In this document: positions 1 through 6,349 of the stretch, piece after piece
Numbering within the stretch: the first letter of the stretch is position 1
Layout: each line of letters begins with the position of its first letter
Assembly (NCBI GenBank): GCA_024206355.1
Contig: JAAGZM010000294.1
Span: forward strand, 1 to 7,159
Direction of reading: 5' to 3'
Origin: Gammaproteobacteria bacterium
GTDB lineage: Bacteria; Pseudomonadota; Gammaproteobacteria; Enterobacterales; GCA-2746155
DNA length: 7,159 nt
Notes under the pieces: generated by a model
The model's database searches: none
Told to the model about the DNA's origin: nothing
What the model saw: only the letters and a program-made list of their open reading frames with translations
Position numbers and translations under genes: made by a program

Positions 1-62
1 TTTTAATATAAATAGTAAAGTGTAGTAGCAATCAACTAGTAGTAATAATCCAACTTAATGGT

Positions 63-68
63 AAAGGA
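63..68 (+). promoter_or_regulatory. Ribosome binding site deciding the LysR start
   Basis: AAAGGA lies 7 nt upstream of ATG 76 and inside the frame opened by ATG 58. The stretch before 58 has no purine-rich match. This favours translation starting at 76. Confidence 0.6.
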
Positions 69-75
69 CTGGCAA

Positions 76-984
76 ATGAAAAGACGAGCTGGATTTAACC
101 GACTTCCCCCCCTGTCTGCACTCCGCGGTTTTGAGTCTGCAGCAAGATTGAATAGTTTTTCTAAAGCATCAGAAGAGCTCTTTATGACACAGTCAGCCAT
201 TAGTCATCAGGTTAAATTACTTGAAGAATATTTTGGTCAGCCACTTTTTAAAAGAGTGAACCGCACCGTTGAGGTAACGGATGCAGGTATCGATTTTTTA
301 AAGACTACTCAGCTTGTGCTGAGTCAACTTCAAAAGGGTACTATTCGGCTGGAGTTTTTTAATAAGCCAGGCCTTGTGGTGTTAACAACCTCACCATCAA
401 TTGCTAATAAGTGGTTAATGAAAAGGTTACCAACCTTTAAGAATAGCAATCCTGATCTAGATGTCTGGTTATATACAAAATATGCTCAGGAAGAATTAGA
501 AAATGCAGAGATAGACTTGGCTATTTGGCATGGCTCGGGTGATTGGGCCGGTGTAGAAACGATTAAACTATTTGATGACGTTGTTACCCCACTTTATTCT
601 CCAAAGTTACTGACAAATAATCAAAAAATTGAACAGCCAGAAGACTTAGTAAATTTTCCTCTCATTCATGTTGAACAAGTTGAGCGTCGTGAGGATTGGG
701 CTGCCTGGTTTGCTCAAGAAGGGATACACGAATTAACTACGGCTGTTGGATACAACTTTAATGATTCAAGTTTAGCCATTGATTGTACAGCAGCGGGACA
801 AGGCGTGGTTCTTGGAAGTGTCATACTTGCGCAGGACTTGATTGCTTCAGGAGATCTTATTCGCCCCTTTGAAAGTCAACTCGATACAGAATTTAGTTAT
901 TACCTCGTTTATCGTCCAGAAAAAATCAAGCATGAAAATATTGAACGTTTGCGTCAATGGATTTTATCAGAAGCTGGACTATAA
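76..984 (+). CDS. LysR-family transcriptional regulator, GcvA-like
   Basis: A cytoplasmic DNA-binding regulator of 302 residues, the usual length for the family. With the ATG at 76 as residue 1, the N-terminal winged helix-turn-helix covers about residues 12-73. It has the GcvA-subgroup pattern LPPLSALRGFESAAR, a recognition segment with TQSAISHQVKLLE, and the wing PLFKR...VTDAG. The effector-binding domain follows from about residue 98 and includes the subgroup-typical KWLMKRLPTF and the GQGVVLG stretch near residue 242. I choose 76 rather than the upstream in-frame ATG at 58 because AAAGGA (63-68) sits 7 nt before 76, while nothing ribosome-binding-like precedes 58. The choice adds or removes only six residues. 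LysR proteins usually control an adjacent gene. The same-strand neighbour here is a broken aldehyde dehydrogenase, so its original target may be gone. Effector and targets cannot be read from the sequence. Confidence 0.93.
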   Translation: MKRRAGFNRLPPLSALRGFESAARLNSFSKASEELFMTQSAISHQVKLLEEYFGQPLFKRVNRTVEVTDAGIDFLKTTQLVLSQLQKGTIRLEFFNKPGLVVLTTSPSIANKWLMKRLPTFKNSNPDLDVWLYTKYAQEELENAEIDLAIWHGSGDWAGVETIKLFDDVVTPLYSPKLLTNNQKIEQPEDLVNFPLIHVEQVERREDWAAWFAQEGIHELTTAVGYNFNDSSLAIDCTAAGQGVVLGSVILAQDLIASGDLIRPFESQLDTEFSYYLVYRPEKIKHENIERLRQWILSEAGL

Positions 985-1033
985 AATTTTGTATCGTTTA
1001 TGATTAAAAATTAGAAGGTCAACTCGCTTTCCT

Positions 1034-1426
1034 CTTTTGATTACTGGTGGCGTTGAAATGCCAGAAGGATTAACTAAGGGAACCTATATACGGCCAACAA
1101 TTTTTGCTGATGTTACAAATGATATGACAATCGCGCAGGAAGAAATCTTTGGTCCTGTGTTATGCATGATACCGTTTAAAGATGAAGCTATGCGACTAGC
1201 CAACGATACGATTTTTGGATTATCATCAGGAGTGTGGGTTGCTGATGGTGATATAGGGCATGGTAAAATACTCGTTCGACGTCTTCGTGCCGGCTTATGC
1301 TATATCAATGGCGGAAACTTTAATTACGATGCTCCTTTCGCTGGCTTTAAGCAATCTGGTAATGGCCGAGAGTGAGGTGATGAAAGTTTGCATGAATTTA
1401 TTGAAATTAAATCTATTCAGACGTGA
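1034..1426 (+). pseudogene. Aldehyde dehydrogenase 3' remnant (betaine-aldehyde-dehydrogenase-like), 5'-truncated with in-frame stop
   Basis: Only the C-terminal part of an NAD(P)-dependent aldehyde dehydrogenase remains, against about 480-500 residues in a full enzyme. Family landmarks are clear: RPTIFADV, MTIAQEEIFGPV, ANDTIFGLSSGVWVAD, a RRLRAG segment, INGGNFNYDAPF and FKQSGNGRE. The Rossmann domain and the catalytic Cys/Glu region are absent, so it cannot be an active enzyme. Recognisable homology starts near codon 1034 with LITGG. The nearest upstream in-frame stop is TGA at 1001, and the only initiator nearby is a TTG at 1037. The frame ends at TGA 1373, but reading through it the same frame gives GDESLHEFIEIKSIQT and then TGA at 1424, which is the normal ALDH tail. 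Codon 1373 is therefore a nonsense change, possibly TGG to TGA since Trp is common there. A short gap relative to relatives is suspected around FKDEAMRLAND. It sits 49 nt after the LysR gene. Confidence 0.85.
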
Positions 1427-1427
1427 G

Positions 1428-1470
1428 TTACTTGTTAATTCGTTCAATAGGTAATTAATTAAGTAATTTT
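1428..1470. terminator. Weak AT-rich inverted repeat between convergent genes
   Basis: TTACTT (1428-1433) with TTAATT close behind pairs with AATTAA and AAGTAA (1461-1466) across a loop of about a dozen bases, with small bulges. It is followed by TTTT at 1467-1470. It lies exactly where the ALDH remnant and the metallohydrolase gene converge and includes the latter's stop codon. The stem is almost all A-T, so it is at best a weak bidirectional terminator. Confidence 0.25.
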
Positions 1471-3659
1471 AGATAATATTCTCTAACTAAAGCTATCCTT
1501 TGGTTAAGCTCATCATATTGGCTTTGATACAGCTTCTTTATATTCCCGGTTTCCCAATATTCTAACTCTTTGGCTGGTTCTAATTCTGAACCTGCTAATA
1601 AGTTCAGTCGCTCAAGCATTTTATTGATGCCAGTTTTCATCTGTCCTGTGCATGAGCTGCTGCCATTTTTATTCTCAATATAAATTGCACCAGTATGTGC
1701 AAGGGCGTAGTCTTGACCATAGCCTCTAAGAGCAAACCAACCACTTTCTTTAGTTGCTATTTGATGGGTTAAACTTAACGTCCCTCTTTCAATAGCTGAA
1801 TTTGCCTTGGCAGTTTTTATCACATTGCCACAGTGAACTAATTCAAGTTTATCAATTTTATCATAGTCGGTATTTATTTGAATACTTCCTACTATAGAAA
1901 GCAGTTTTGATGATATTTTTAAAGTGCTACCCATTTCTTTTTCATTAATTTTAAATGTAATGATAGGAGCGTTACTAACAAATGTTTTGCCCTTTTTTAA
2001 ATTCTTGAACCACTGCTGACTTAATGTATCTACTTCAGGATGCGTTGAAAAATCATTGTTAATTTTAACATAACTTCTTACGGCGCCCGGTTGATCAAAG
2101 TAGGGATAGTCAGAGCCAGCAGCTGGTGCTAATTTAAAGCCAAGATTAAGAAATTCATACCAGAGCTCTGTTCTGAGTCGAGTGGCTTGCATAACTTCTA
2201 CAAAATCCACTAATCCAAAAGGTACATCAAGTGCTAACCCCCATGAGGCATTAAACTCCTCTGAACCAACATGAGCGTAGCCAGTAATGGCATTTTGCTG
2301 CTGGTAGCTTTCTAAGAATTTATGGTATTGGAAATAATTGTCCGTATCATGAATAATGCGATTAATATTCAGCGCTAAAGTATGACCTCTATGAGCCGTT
2401 CTTGGTCCTTCTACTCCTGGTATAATTGAATTTGATTGCTTGCTAAATTGACCTGACTCTCCCCATGCATATTGGGGGTAATGACTGCTGCCACTGTTGG
2501 TCATTTCTAGTAAGTTTGAGATATGTACATCTTCTGCTTTGAGTACAGATAATATCGATTCATTATCTTTTTCAGCACGACTCATATGAATATGAACATC
2601 TCCAGAATACCAACCTGCTTTGGGCAAATCTTTCCAACGTTGTAATTTTATTTCTAATGGTTGATTATCTTGTTGTTTACCATTAACAATAAATTCAAAT
2701 TGCTTGATTCTGTATTCAGGCCCTTTGGTTACAACCATTGTGTATTTGCCCTTTGGCAGAGTTGTCTGATAGCTTTCACTGACATAAAAAAAGTAACGGT
2801 TAGAAATTGGCCAAAATTGATAAGGTGGATAAAAGTTTCTTAAGTTTAGTTCTTTAATTTCTCGCTCATAATATTTTACTAATAAAGCATTTTCTCCAAT
2901 AGGAGCTGATGATCCCTGTTCATTATAAAGGCCAACACGAACAGCTGTTGGTTTGTCTGTTTGTTCATCGATAAACTTGAAATTAAATGTAAACTGTTCA
3001 GCTCTTGAAACTGTTTTATGGCTTCGAATAACCTTCAAATCACAAAGTGTAAGAGTGGTATTGGTATCTGCAGACAATTCAGCTTCAGGCAACATAGTTT
3101 CTAACGTTGTAAGTGCTAGATCGGTTCCTGAGATGCCTCTATTTACAAATCTAGCTCGGTCTAGTTTGATTTGTACCGTTGATAATCTTGTTGCCGAGGC
3201 AGATATTTTAATTTCTTGATTAGCCGCAGCATTACTATGTTGATCAAATCCTATATATATAGAGGGTGTTTGTAATGTATCAATGAGCAGTTCAATAGTG
3301 ACAGTTTCATCAATGTCAAAAGCAAACTCATCATCAATATCAAAAGCGATGAAATTTGCTTTTATACATGAATAAGTTTTCTTGTCATTATCGATAATTG
3401 AAACAGAATCAGCGGCTTGTCTATGAGCAAATGAAAAGATACCAAAAGTTTCGGGATAGCCAGCTGTTATGACGCGACTCACATTATCGACTTGCCAGTT
3501 GAGTGTCTGAACACCTCTTGGATTATCTGTAATTTTGACATGCTGATGAGCTGTTTCATGACCATGAATCGATAAGGTAAAAGTAATCAATAAAACTAGA
3601 AAAGCTTGAAGACTAATCATCTGTCTAACCAGCTTCTCTATACGGGAACATGATTTCAT
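1455..3659 (-). CDS. Exported CehA/McbA-family PHP-type metallohydrolase
   Basis: A 734-residue protein with an N-terminal export signal: basic stretch 1-13, hydrophobic core about 15-31, then HGHETAHQH, suggesting a periplasmic or surface location. Residues 40-340 look like beta-rich accessory domains. The PHP-type metal-hydrolase domain starts near 349 with GDVHIH (His356, His358). It continues with Glu385, the HRGHTLAL segment (His423, His426), GYAHVG (His463) and AGSDYP (Asp517). A beta domain (565-665) and a charged helical tail (675-734) follow. This motif order fits the CehA/McbA family, named after carbaryl (carbamate ester) hydrolases; most members have no known substrate. The last metal-site motif has Pro where classical PHP proteins carry His, which I believe is common in this family. 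It is the third gene of the minus-strand unit. Its ATG begins 1 nt after the upstream stop (TAAGATG) and has no strong ribosome site, implying translational coupling. Met14 is an alternative start. An acidic 8-residue duplication lies at 105-118. Confidence 0.85.
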   Translation of the reverse strand: MKSCSRIEKLVRQMISLQAFLVLLITFTLSIHGHETAHQHVKITDNPRGVQTLNWQVDNVSRVITAGYPETFGIFSFAHRQAADSVSIIDNDKKTYSCIKANFIAFDIDDEFAFDIDETVTIELLIDTLQTPSIYIGFDQHSNAAANQEIKISASATRLSTVQIKLDRARFVNRGISGTDLALTTLETMLPEAELSADTNTTLTLCDLKVIRSHKTVSRAEQFTFNFKFIDEQTDKPTAVRVGLYNEQGSSAPIGENALLVKYYEREIKELNLRNFYPPYQFWPISNRYFFYVSESYQTTLPKGKYTMVVTKGPEYRIKQFEFIVNGKQQDNQPLEIKLQRWKDLPKAGWYSGDVHIHMSRAEKDNESILSVLKAEDVHISNLLEMTNSGSSHYPQYAWGESGQFSKQSNSIIPGVEGPRTAHRGHTLALNINRIIHDTDNYFQYHKFLESYQQQNAITGYAHVGSEEFNASWGLALDVPFGLVDFVEVMQATRLRTELWYEFLNLGFKLAPAAGSDYPYFDQPGAVRSYVKINNDFSTHPEVDTLSQQWFKNLKKGKTFVSNAPIITFKINEKEMGSTLKISSKLLSIVGSIQINTDYDKIDKLELVHCGNVIKTAKANSAIERGTLSLTHQIATKESGWFALRGYGQDYALAHTGAIYIENKNGSSSCTGQMKTGINKMLERLNLLAGSELEPAKELEYWETGNIKKLYQSQYDELNQRIALVREYYLKLLN
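3307..3347 (-). repeat. Short tandem duplication inside the metallohydrolase gene
   Basis: TCATCAATGTCAAAAGC (3307-3323) recurs as TCATCAATATCAAAAGC (3331-3347), one mismatch in 17 bases, with a 24-nt period. On the protein it gives AFDIDDEF followed by AFDIDETV (residues 105-120). The period is a multiple of three, so the reading frame is kept. Confidence 0.7.
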
Positions 3660-3660
3660 C

Positions 3661-4899
3661 TTAACTAGATACTTTCAATATAGCTTTCAGCAGTACATTG
3701 GCTCCTGCAGCTAAATCTTCTGGCTTTGCATTTTCAGCTTCATTATGAGAAAGGCCATTTTCACAAGGAACAAAAATCATACTGGTCGGTGCTTTCTCAG
3801 CGACATAGAGTGAGTCATGGCCTGCGCCACTGACAATATCCATATTGCTATAATTCAACTCTTCAGCACTTTGTCTTACTGCATCAATACATAAGTCATC
3901 AAAGGTGGTGACTTCCATACGCCAGTTTTCTTTGATTGAGTAATCAACGTTTTTAGTCGCACAAATTTCTTTAATACTATTTCGAAGAATACTATCCATT
4001 CGTTCAACTACTTCAGCATTAGGATGTCGCAAGTCGATGAGTATTTTTATCGATTCTGGTACGGTATTCGGAGAGCCTGGATGAGTTGTTATATCACCAA
4101 TCGTTGCTCGACCCCATGGACCGTTTTCCCTCGCAAGATCAAAACAGGTTTGTAATATAGGTATCATGGCTTGGACGGGATCCTGCCTATCTTCCATAGG
4201 TGTAGGGCCAGCATGACAAGGAATACCTGTTAAACTGAGCTCATACCATCTTAGACCTTGTATTCCGGTAACAATACCTATTTGTTTATTTGATTTCTCT
4301 AGAATAGGTCCTTGTTCTATATGAACTTCAAATGCCGCCTTTATAGGTCGAGGGGTTGCTGGTAAAGATCCTTTATAACCAATTTTAGTCAGTTCATGAC
4401 TGACGCTTAGCCCATCTCTATCTCTTGTTTTATAGATTTCATCTAATGAGAAACAGCCATTCCAAACACCTGATCCCATACAGGCGGGTGAGAATCTAGA
4501 ACCTTCTTCATTTGTCCATGCAACTACTTCAATAGGATGTGTTGTTTGAATGTTATTATCTTCAAGTACTCTGAGTACTTCTAGGCCTGCAAGCACGCCA
4601 AATACGCCATCGAATTTACCACCCGTGGGTTGTGTATCGAGATGACTTCCCGTTATGACCGCAGGTAGCTCTGGATTAGTTCCTTCGCGTCTTGCAAAGA
4701 TATTGCCAATTTCATCGATGAGAATTTCACAACCTATTGCTTTGCAATCACTGACAAAAAGATCGCGCCCTTTTTTATCGACATTGGTAAGCGCCTGTCG
4801 ATTACAGCCTCCTTTAGCCGTAGCACCTATTTTTGCCATAGTCATTAGAGAGTCCCAAAGACGTTGTTGATTTATTCTTAAGGGTAAGTTTGTGGTCAT
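3661..4899 (-). CDS. Zn-dependent N-carbamoyl amidohydrolase, M20 family (HyuC / allantoate amidohydrolase / beta-ureidopropionase type)
   Basis: A complete 412-residue cytosolic metalloenzyme, normal length for the family, which hydrolyses N-carbamoyl (ureido) groups to an amine, CO2 and ammonia. The N-terminus LRINQQRLWDSLMTMAKIGAT is the family opening, so the start is sound. The two-metal site is intact: His86 in GSHLDTQPTGGKFDG, Asp97, Glu131/Glu132 in TNEEGSRF, His193 in EVHIEQGP and His385 in LSHNEAE. The dimerisation/substrate domain carries HAGPTPMEDRQDP (229-241), and GAGHDS (358-363) is also conserved. Substrate choice among N-carbamoyl amino acids, ureidopropionate, allantoate or ureidoglycolate cannot be settled by eye. 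It is the middle gene of the minus-strand unit: 14 nt, all A or T, separate it from the deiminase stop, with no Shine-Dalgarno match. The 3' end abuts the next start by 1 nt. The deiminase upstream suggests a ureido product as substrate, which is inference. Confidence 0.93.
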   Translation of the reverse strand: MTTNLPLRINQQRLWDSLMTMAKIGATAKGGCNRQALTNVDKKGRDLFVSDCKAIGCEILIDEIGNIFARREGTNPELPAVITGSHLDTQPTGGKFDGVFGVLAGLEVLRVLEDNNIQTTHPIEVVAWTNEEGSRFSPACMGSGVWNGCFSLDEIYKTRDRDGLSVSHELTKIGYKGSLPATPRPIKAAFEVHIEQGPILEKSNKQIGIVTGIQGLRWYELSLTGIPCHAGPTPMEDRQDPVQAMIPILQTCFDLARENGPWGRATIGDITTHPGSPNTVPESIKILIDLRHPNAEVVERMDSILRNSIKEICATKNVDYSIKENWRMEVTTFDDLCIDAVRQSAEELNYSNMDIVSGAGHDSLYVAEKAPTSMIFVPCENGLSHNEAENAKPEDLAAGANVLLKAILKVSS

Positions 4900-4913
4900 A
4901 ATATTATATTTAT

Positions 4914-6074
4914 TTAATAACTGGGTTGATCATTGGTATGGCAGTGGGCGCCACCACCTGCCTCCCAAGATGCAAGCATTTCAATTATATGAATTTCTCT
5001 TGTTGGAAAATACGATTGTATTCTTATTTTTGCAGCGGCATCGGTTACCTGATTATCAAAGCCAACAGCAATAACAAATCCATTGCCAACAATCCAATTC
5101 ATATAATCTATATCGAAACTTCTGCCATTGTAACTGGCTATGCCTTCAAGAGGTTCTCGTATAACCAAAAAGCCGGCAGCAGCAATAGTGGCTGCTGCAT
5201 CGTTATAAACTTTATCGTCTTTACCATCACCTGGTCGACATTTAGAATTCAAAGTACATTCAGGGACTACTACAGTAGCAGCATCTATGAATCTTGCAAT
5301 GCCATCAATATGTCCTTTTGTTAAATCTCCTTCGGGTACGCCTTCGATCATCACCACTTTGGTGACACCGAAATAAGTTTCTAGATCAGCGATTGCTTGA
5401 GTCTTGGTGTAATTTGCATTTCTATTGGGATCACCTAACGTTGACCAGTTAAGGATAACCGTATCGTCACCATTGAATTCTAGGTTACCGCGTTCATGAA
5501 CAATATCGATATTGTCTATTGGCATATTTAGGTATTCGCTTACAGCGATAGGAACTACATTGTCTTGGTTGTAAAGTACGTCATTTCCAAAACTACCACC
5601 CCAAGCATCGAATTCCCAGTTCTGAATACGCATTTCGCCATCTTGCACGACATAAATCGGTCCATTATCTCTCATCCATGCATTGTCATTGCCAATTGCA
5701 TGCCAAGTGATATTACTGTGATCAGGATCTCCACCAGCTTGGCTAATTGCAAGACGTGCGTCTTCTTTTATCACGTTAGAGTCGTATAAGATATGAAGTT
5801 TTTCATACTGGATGATTACAGTCGCCATTTTTGCAAATGACGGTTCATACACTTTTTCGAAGGCGCCTGGCCACTGTAACCAGATCGCTTCTTGAGTTTC
5901 CCATTCTGCAGGTACGCGAATTATTGATTTTGGTGTAGCTAATACTGGCTCAGATGCTGTAGGCATACTACCACTACCACCACATCCGCCCATCAGTAGA
6001 AACAAGTGAAGTATCGATAATGTCAGTATCGATTGTAAAATTATCTTAAAAAATGAAAAGTGAAATTTATACAT
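4914..6074 (-). CDS. Lipoprotein of the agmatine deiminase / peptidyl-arginine deiminase family
   Basis: A 386-residue member of the bacterial agmatine deiminase/PPAD-type family, which converts guanidino groups to ureido groups with release of ammonia through a catalytic Cys. The N-terminus has a short basic part, a hydrophobic run (11-30) and LLMGGC, a reasonable though not ideal lipobox. Cys31 would be lipidated, and Gly at +2 predicts an outer-membrane destination by the E. coli rule. Family motifs follow: RVPAEWETQEAIWLQWPG (53-70), DNAWMRDNGP (130-139), GHIDGIARF (254-262; His255, Asp257) and GGGAHCHTNDQP (373-384; Cys378 the likely nucleophile). Two motifs deviate: HERGNLEFNG (193-202) has Arg where relatives usually have Gly, and LTKGHID replaces the common TDGHID. 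Cytosolic AguA enzymes lack a lipoprotein signal, so this is an exported subtype and the substrate may differ from agmatine. It is the first gene of the minus-strand unit. The ribosome site is weak (AGAG region about 10 nt upstream). Confidence 0.88.
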   Translation of the reverse strand: MYKFHFSFFKIILQSILTLSILHLFLLMGGCGGSGSMPTASEPVLATPKSIIRVPAEWETQEAIWLQWPGAFEKVYEPSFAKMATVIIQYEKLHILYDSNVIKEDARLAISQAGGDPDHSNITWHAIGNDNAWMRDNGPIYVVQDGEMRIQNWEFDAWGGSFGNDVLYNQDNVVPIAVSEYLNMPIDNIDIVHERGNLEFNGDDTVILNWSTLGDPNRNANYTKTQAIADLETYFGVTKVVMIEGVPEGDLTKGHIDGIARFIDAATVVVPECTLNSKCRPGDGKDDKVYNDAAATIAAAGFLVIREPLEGIASYNGRSFDIDYMNWIVGNGFVIAVGFDNQVTDAAAKIRIQSYFPTREIHIIEMLASWEAGGGAHCHTNDQPSY

Positions 6075-6090
6075 AAATAGGCTCTATTAA

Positions 6091-6111
6091 TTTATCCTAT
6101 CTAAGGATAAA
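6091..6111. promoter_or_regulatory. 21-bp palindrome, candidate operator or leader hairpin of the deiminase operon
   Basis: TTTATCCT (6091-6098) and AGGATAAA (6104-6111) are perfect 8-bp inverted arms around the 5-base centre ATCTA. It lies 16 bp upstream of the deiminase ATG. This position suits a repressor operator over the promoter/leader or a hairpin in the 5' untranslated region. The binding factor is unknown. Confidence 0.4.
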
Positions 6112-6151
6112 GCTTTTAGCCATACAAGATAAAACTAAATATATTGATTAA

Positions 6152-6178
6152 AATGATTAGTAAAATTTATCAATCATT
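6152..6178. repeat. Inverted repeat AATGATT/AATCATT upstream of the deiminase operon
   Basis: AATGATT (6152-6158) and AATCATT (6172-6178) are perfect 7-bp inverted arms 13 bases apart. They fall in the AT-rich stretch where the minus-strand operon promoter should lie. Reading minus, TTGATA followed 17 bases later by TAATCA overlaps it as a possible -35/-10 pair. AT-rich sequence gives such matches by chance, so support is modest. Confidence 0.25.
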
Positions 6179-6200
6179 AAGTAATAGACTTTGATTTTAG

Positions 6201-6209
6201 TGTTATATT
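6201..6209 (+). promoter_or_regulatory. Extended -10 box ahead of the small-RNA candidate
   Basis: TGTTATATT fits the extended -10 pattern TGnTATAAT with one mismatch in the hexamer. No good -35 sits 16-18 bases upstream, which extended -10 promoters can tolerate. Transcription would start near 6216 toward the terminator at 6310-6336. Confidence 0.35.
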
Positions 6210-6215
6210 TAGGCC

Positions 6216-6336
6216 TCGGAATCAAAATTCGCTGCGAATTCACAGCACTTTCCGGTCAAAGCAAGTGCTTAGATAGCTAACGTCGTGACATGATTTGTTG
6301 AGTAATTTTAAAGGCCTGTTTTTACAGGCCTTTTTT
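6216..6336 (+). ncRNA. Candidate small RNA, about 120 nt, with two hairpins and an intrinsic terminator
   Basis: No coding frame is evident here. Three structural elements follow one another on the plus strand. AATTCG-CTG-CGAATT (6226-6240) is a perfect 6-bp hairpin. AGCACTT (6244-6250) pairs with AAGTGCT (6263-6269) around a 12-base loop. A G/C-rich 9-bp terminator closes the segment (6310-6333). An extended -10 box lies just upstream. Both flanking genes run on the minus strand, so no plus-strand gene explains this terminator. I cannot match it to a known RNA family. Alternatives are a 3' structure of the receiver gene read on the minus strand, or conserved intergenic repeats. Confidence 0.42.
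6310..6336 (+). terminator. Rho-independent terminator
   Basis: AAAGGCCTG (6310-6318) and CAGGCCTTT (6325-6333) form a perfect 9-bp stem with the 6-base loop TTTTTA, running into TTTTTT (6331-6336). On the minus strand the stem ends in only three T before AAAATT. It may therefore also stop the receiver-gene transcript, but it is built better for plus-strand transcription. Confidence 0.75.
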
Positions 6337-6349
6337 GTAAACTGAAAAT

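Noticed and set aside
58..75. Six-codon N-terminal extension of the LysR protein from ATG 58
   Set aside because: There is no ribosome site before 58, and AAAGGA at 63-68 is well placed for the ATG at 76.
1373..1375. TGA read as selenocysteine in the aldehyde dehydrogenase fragment
   Set aside because: The position is after GNGRE, not an active site, the gene lacks its catalytic half, and no selenocysteine insertion hairpin is apparent. A nonsense change is simpler.
1260..1454. Plus-strand ORF overlapping the ALDH remnant
   Set aside because: It is an alternate frame across sequence whose ALDH homology is in the other frame.
2953..3219. Plus-strand ORF opposite the metallohydrolase gene
   Set aside because: It is an antisense shadow of a clearly coding region, with no family resemblance.
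4926..5324. 132-codon plus-strand ORF opposite the deiminase gene
   Set aside because: It is antisense to conserved motifs, including the catalytic Cys and His segments. Its Cys- and Ile-rich composition looks like a shadow frame.
6216..6300. Possible tRNA in the structured intergenic segment
   Set aside because: No cloverleaf, no T-loop consensus and no CCA-type acceptor pairing could be found.
6211..6331. AGGCCT occurring three times (6211, 6312, 6326), suggesting an antiterminator switch
   Set aside because: The first copy lies before or at the likely transcription start set by the -10 box at 6204-6209. AGGCCT is self-complementary, and there is no downstream plus-strand gene to regulate.
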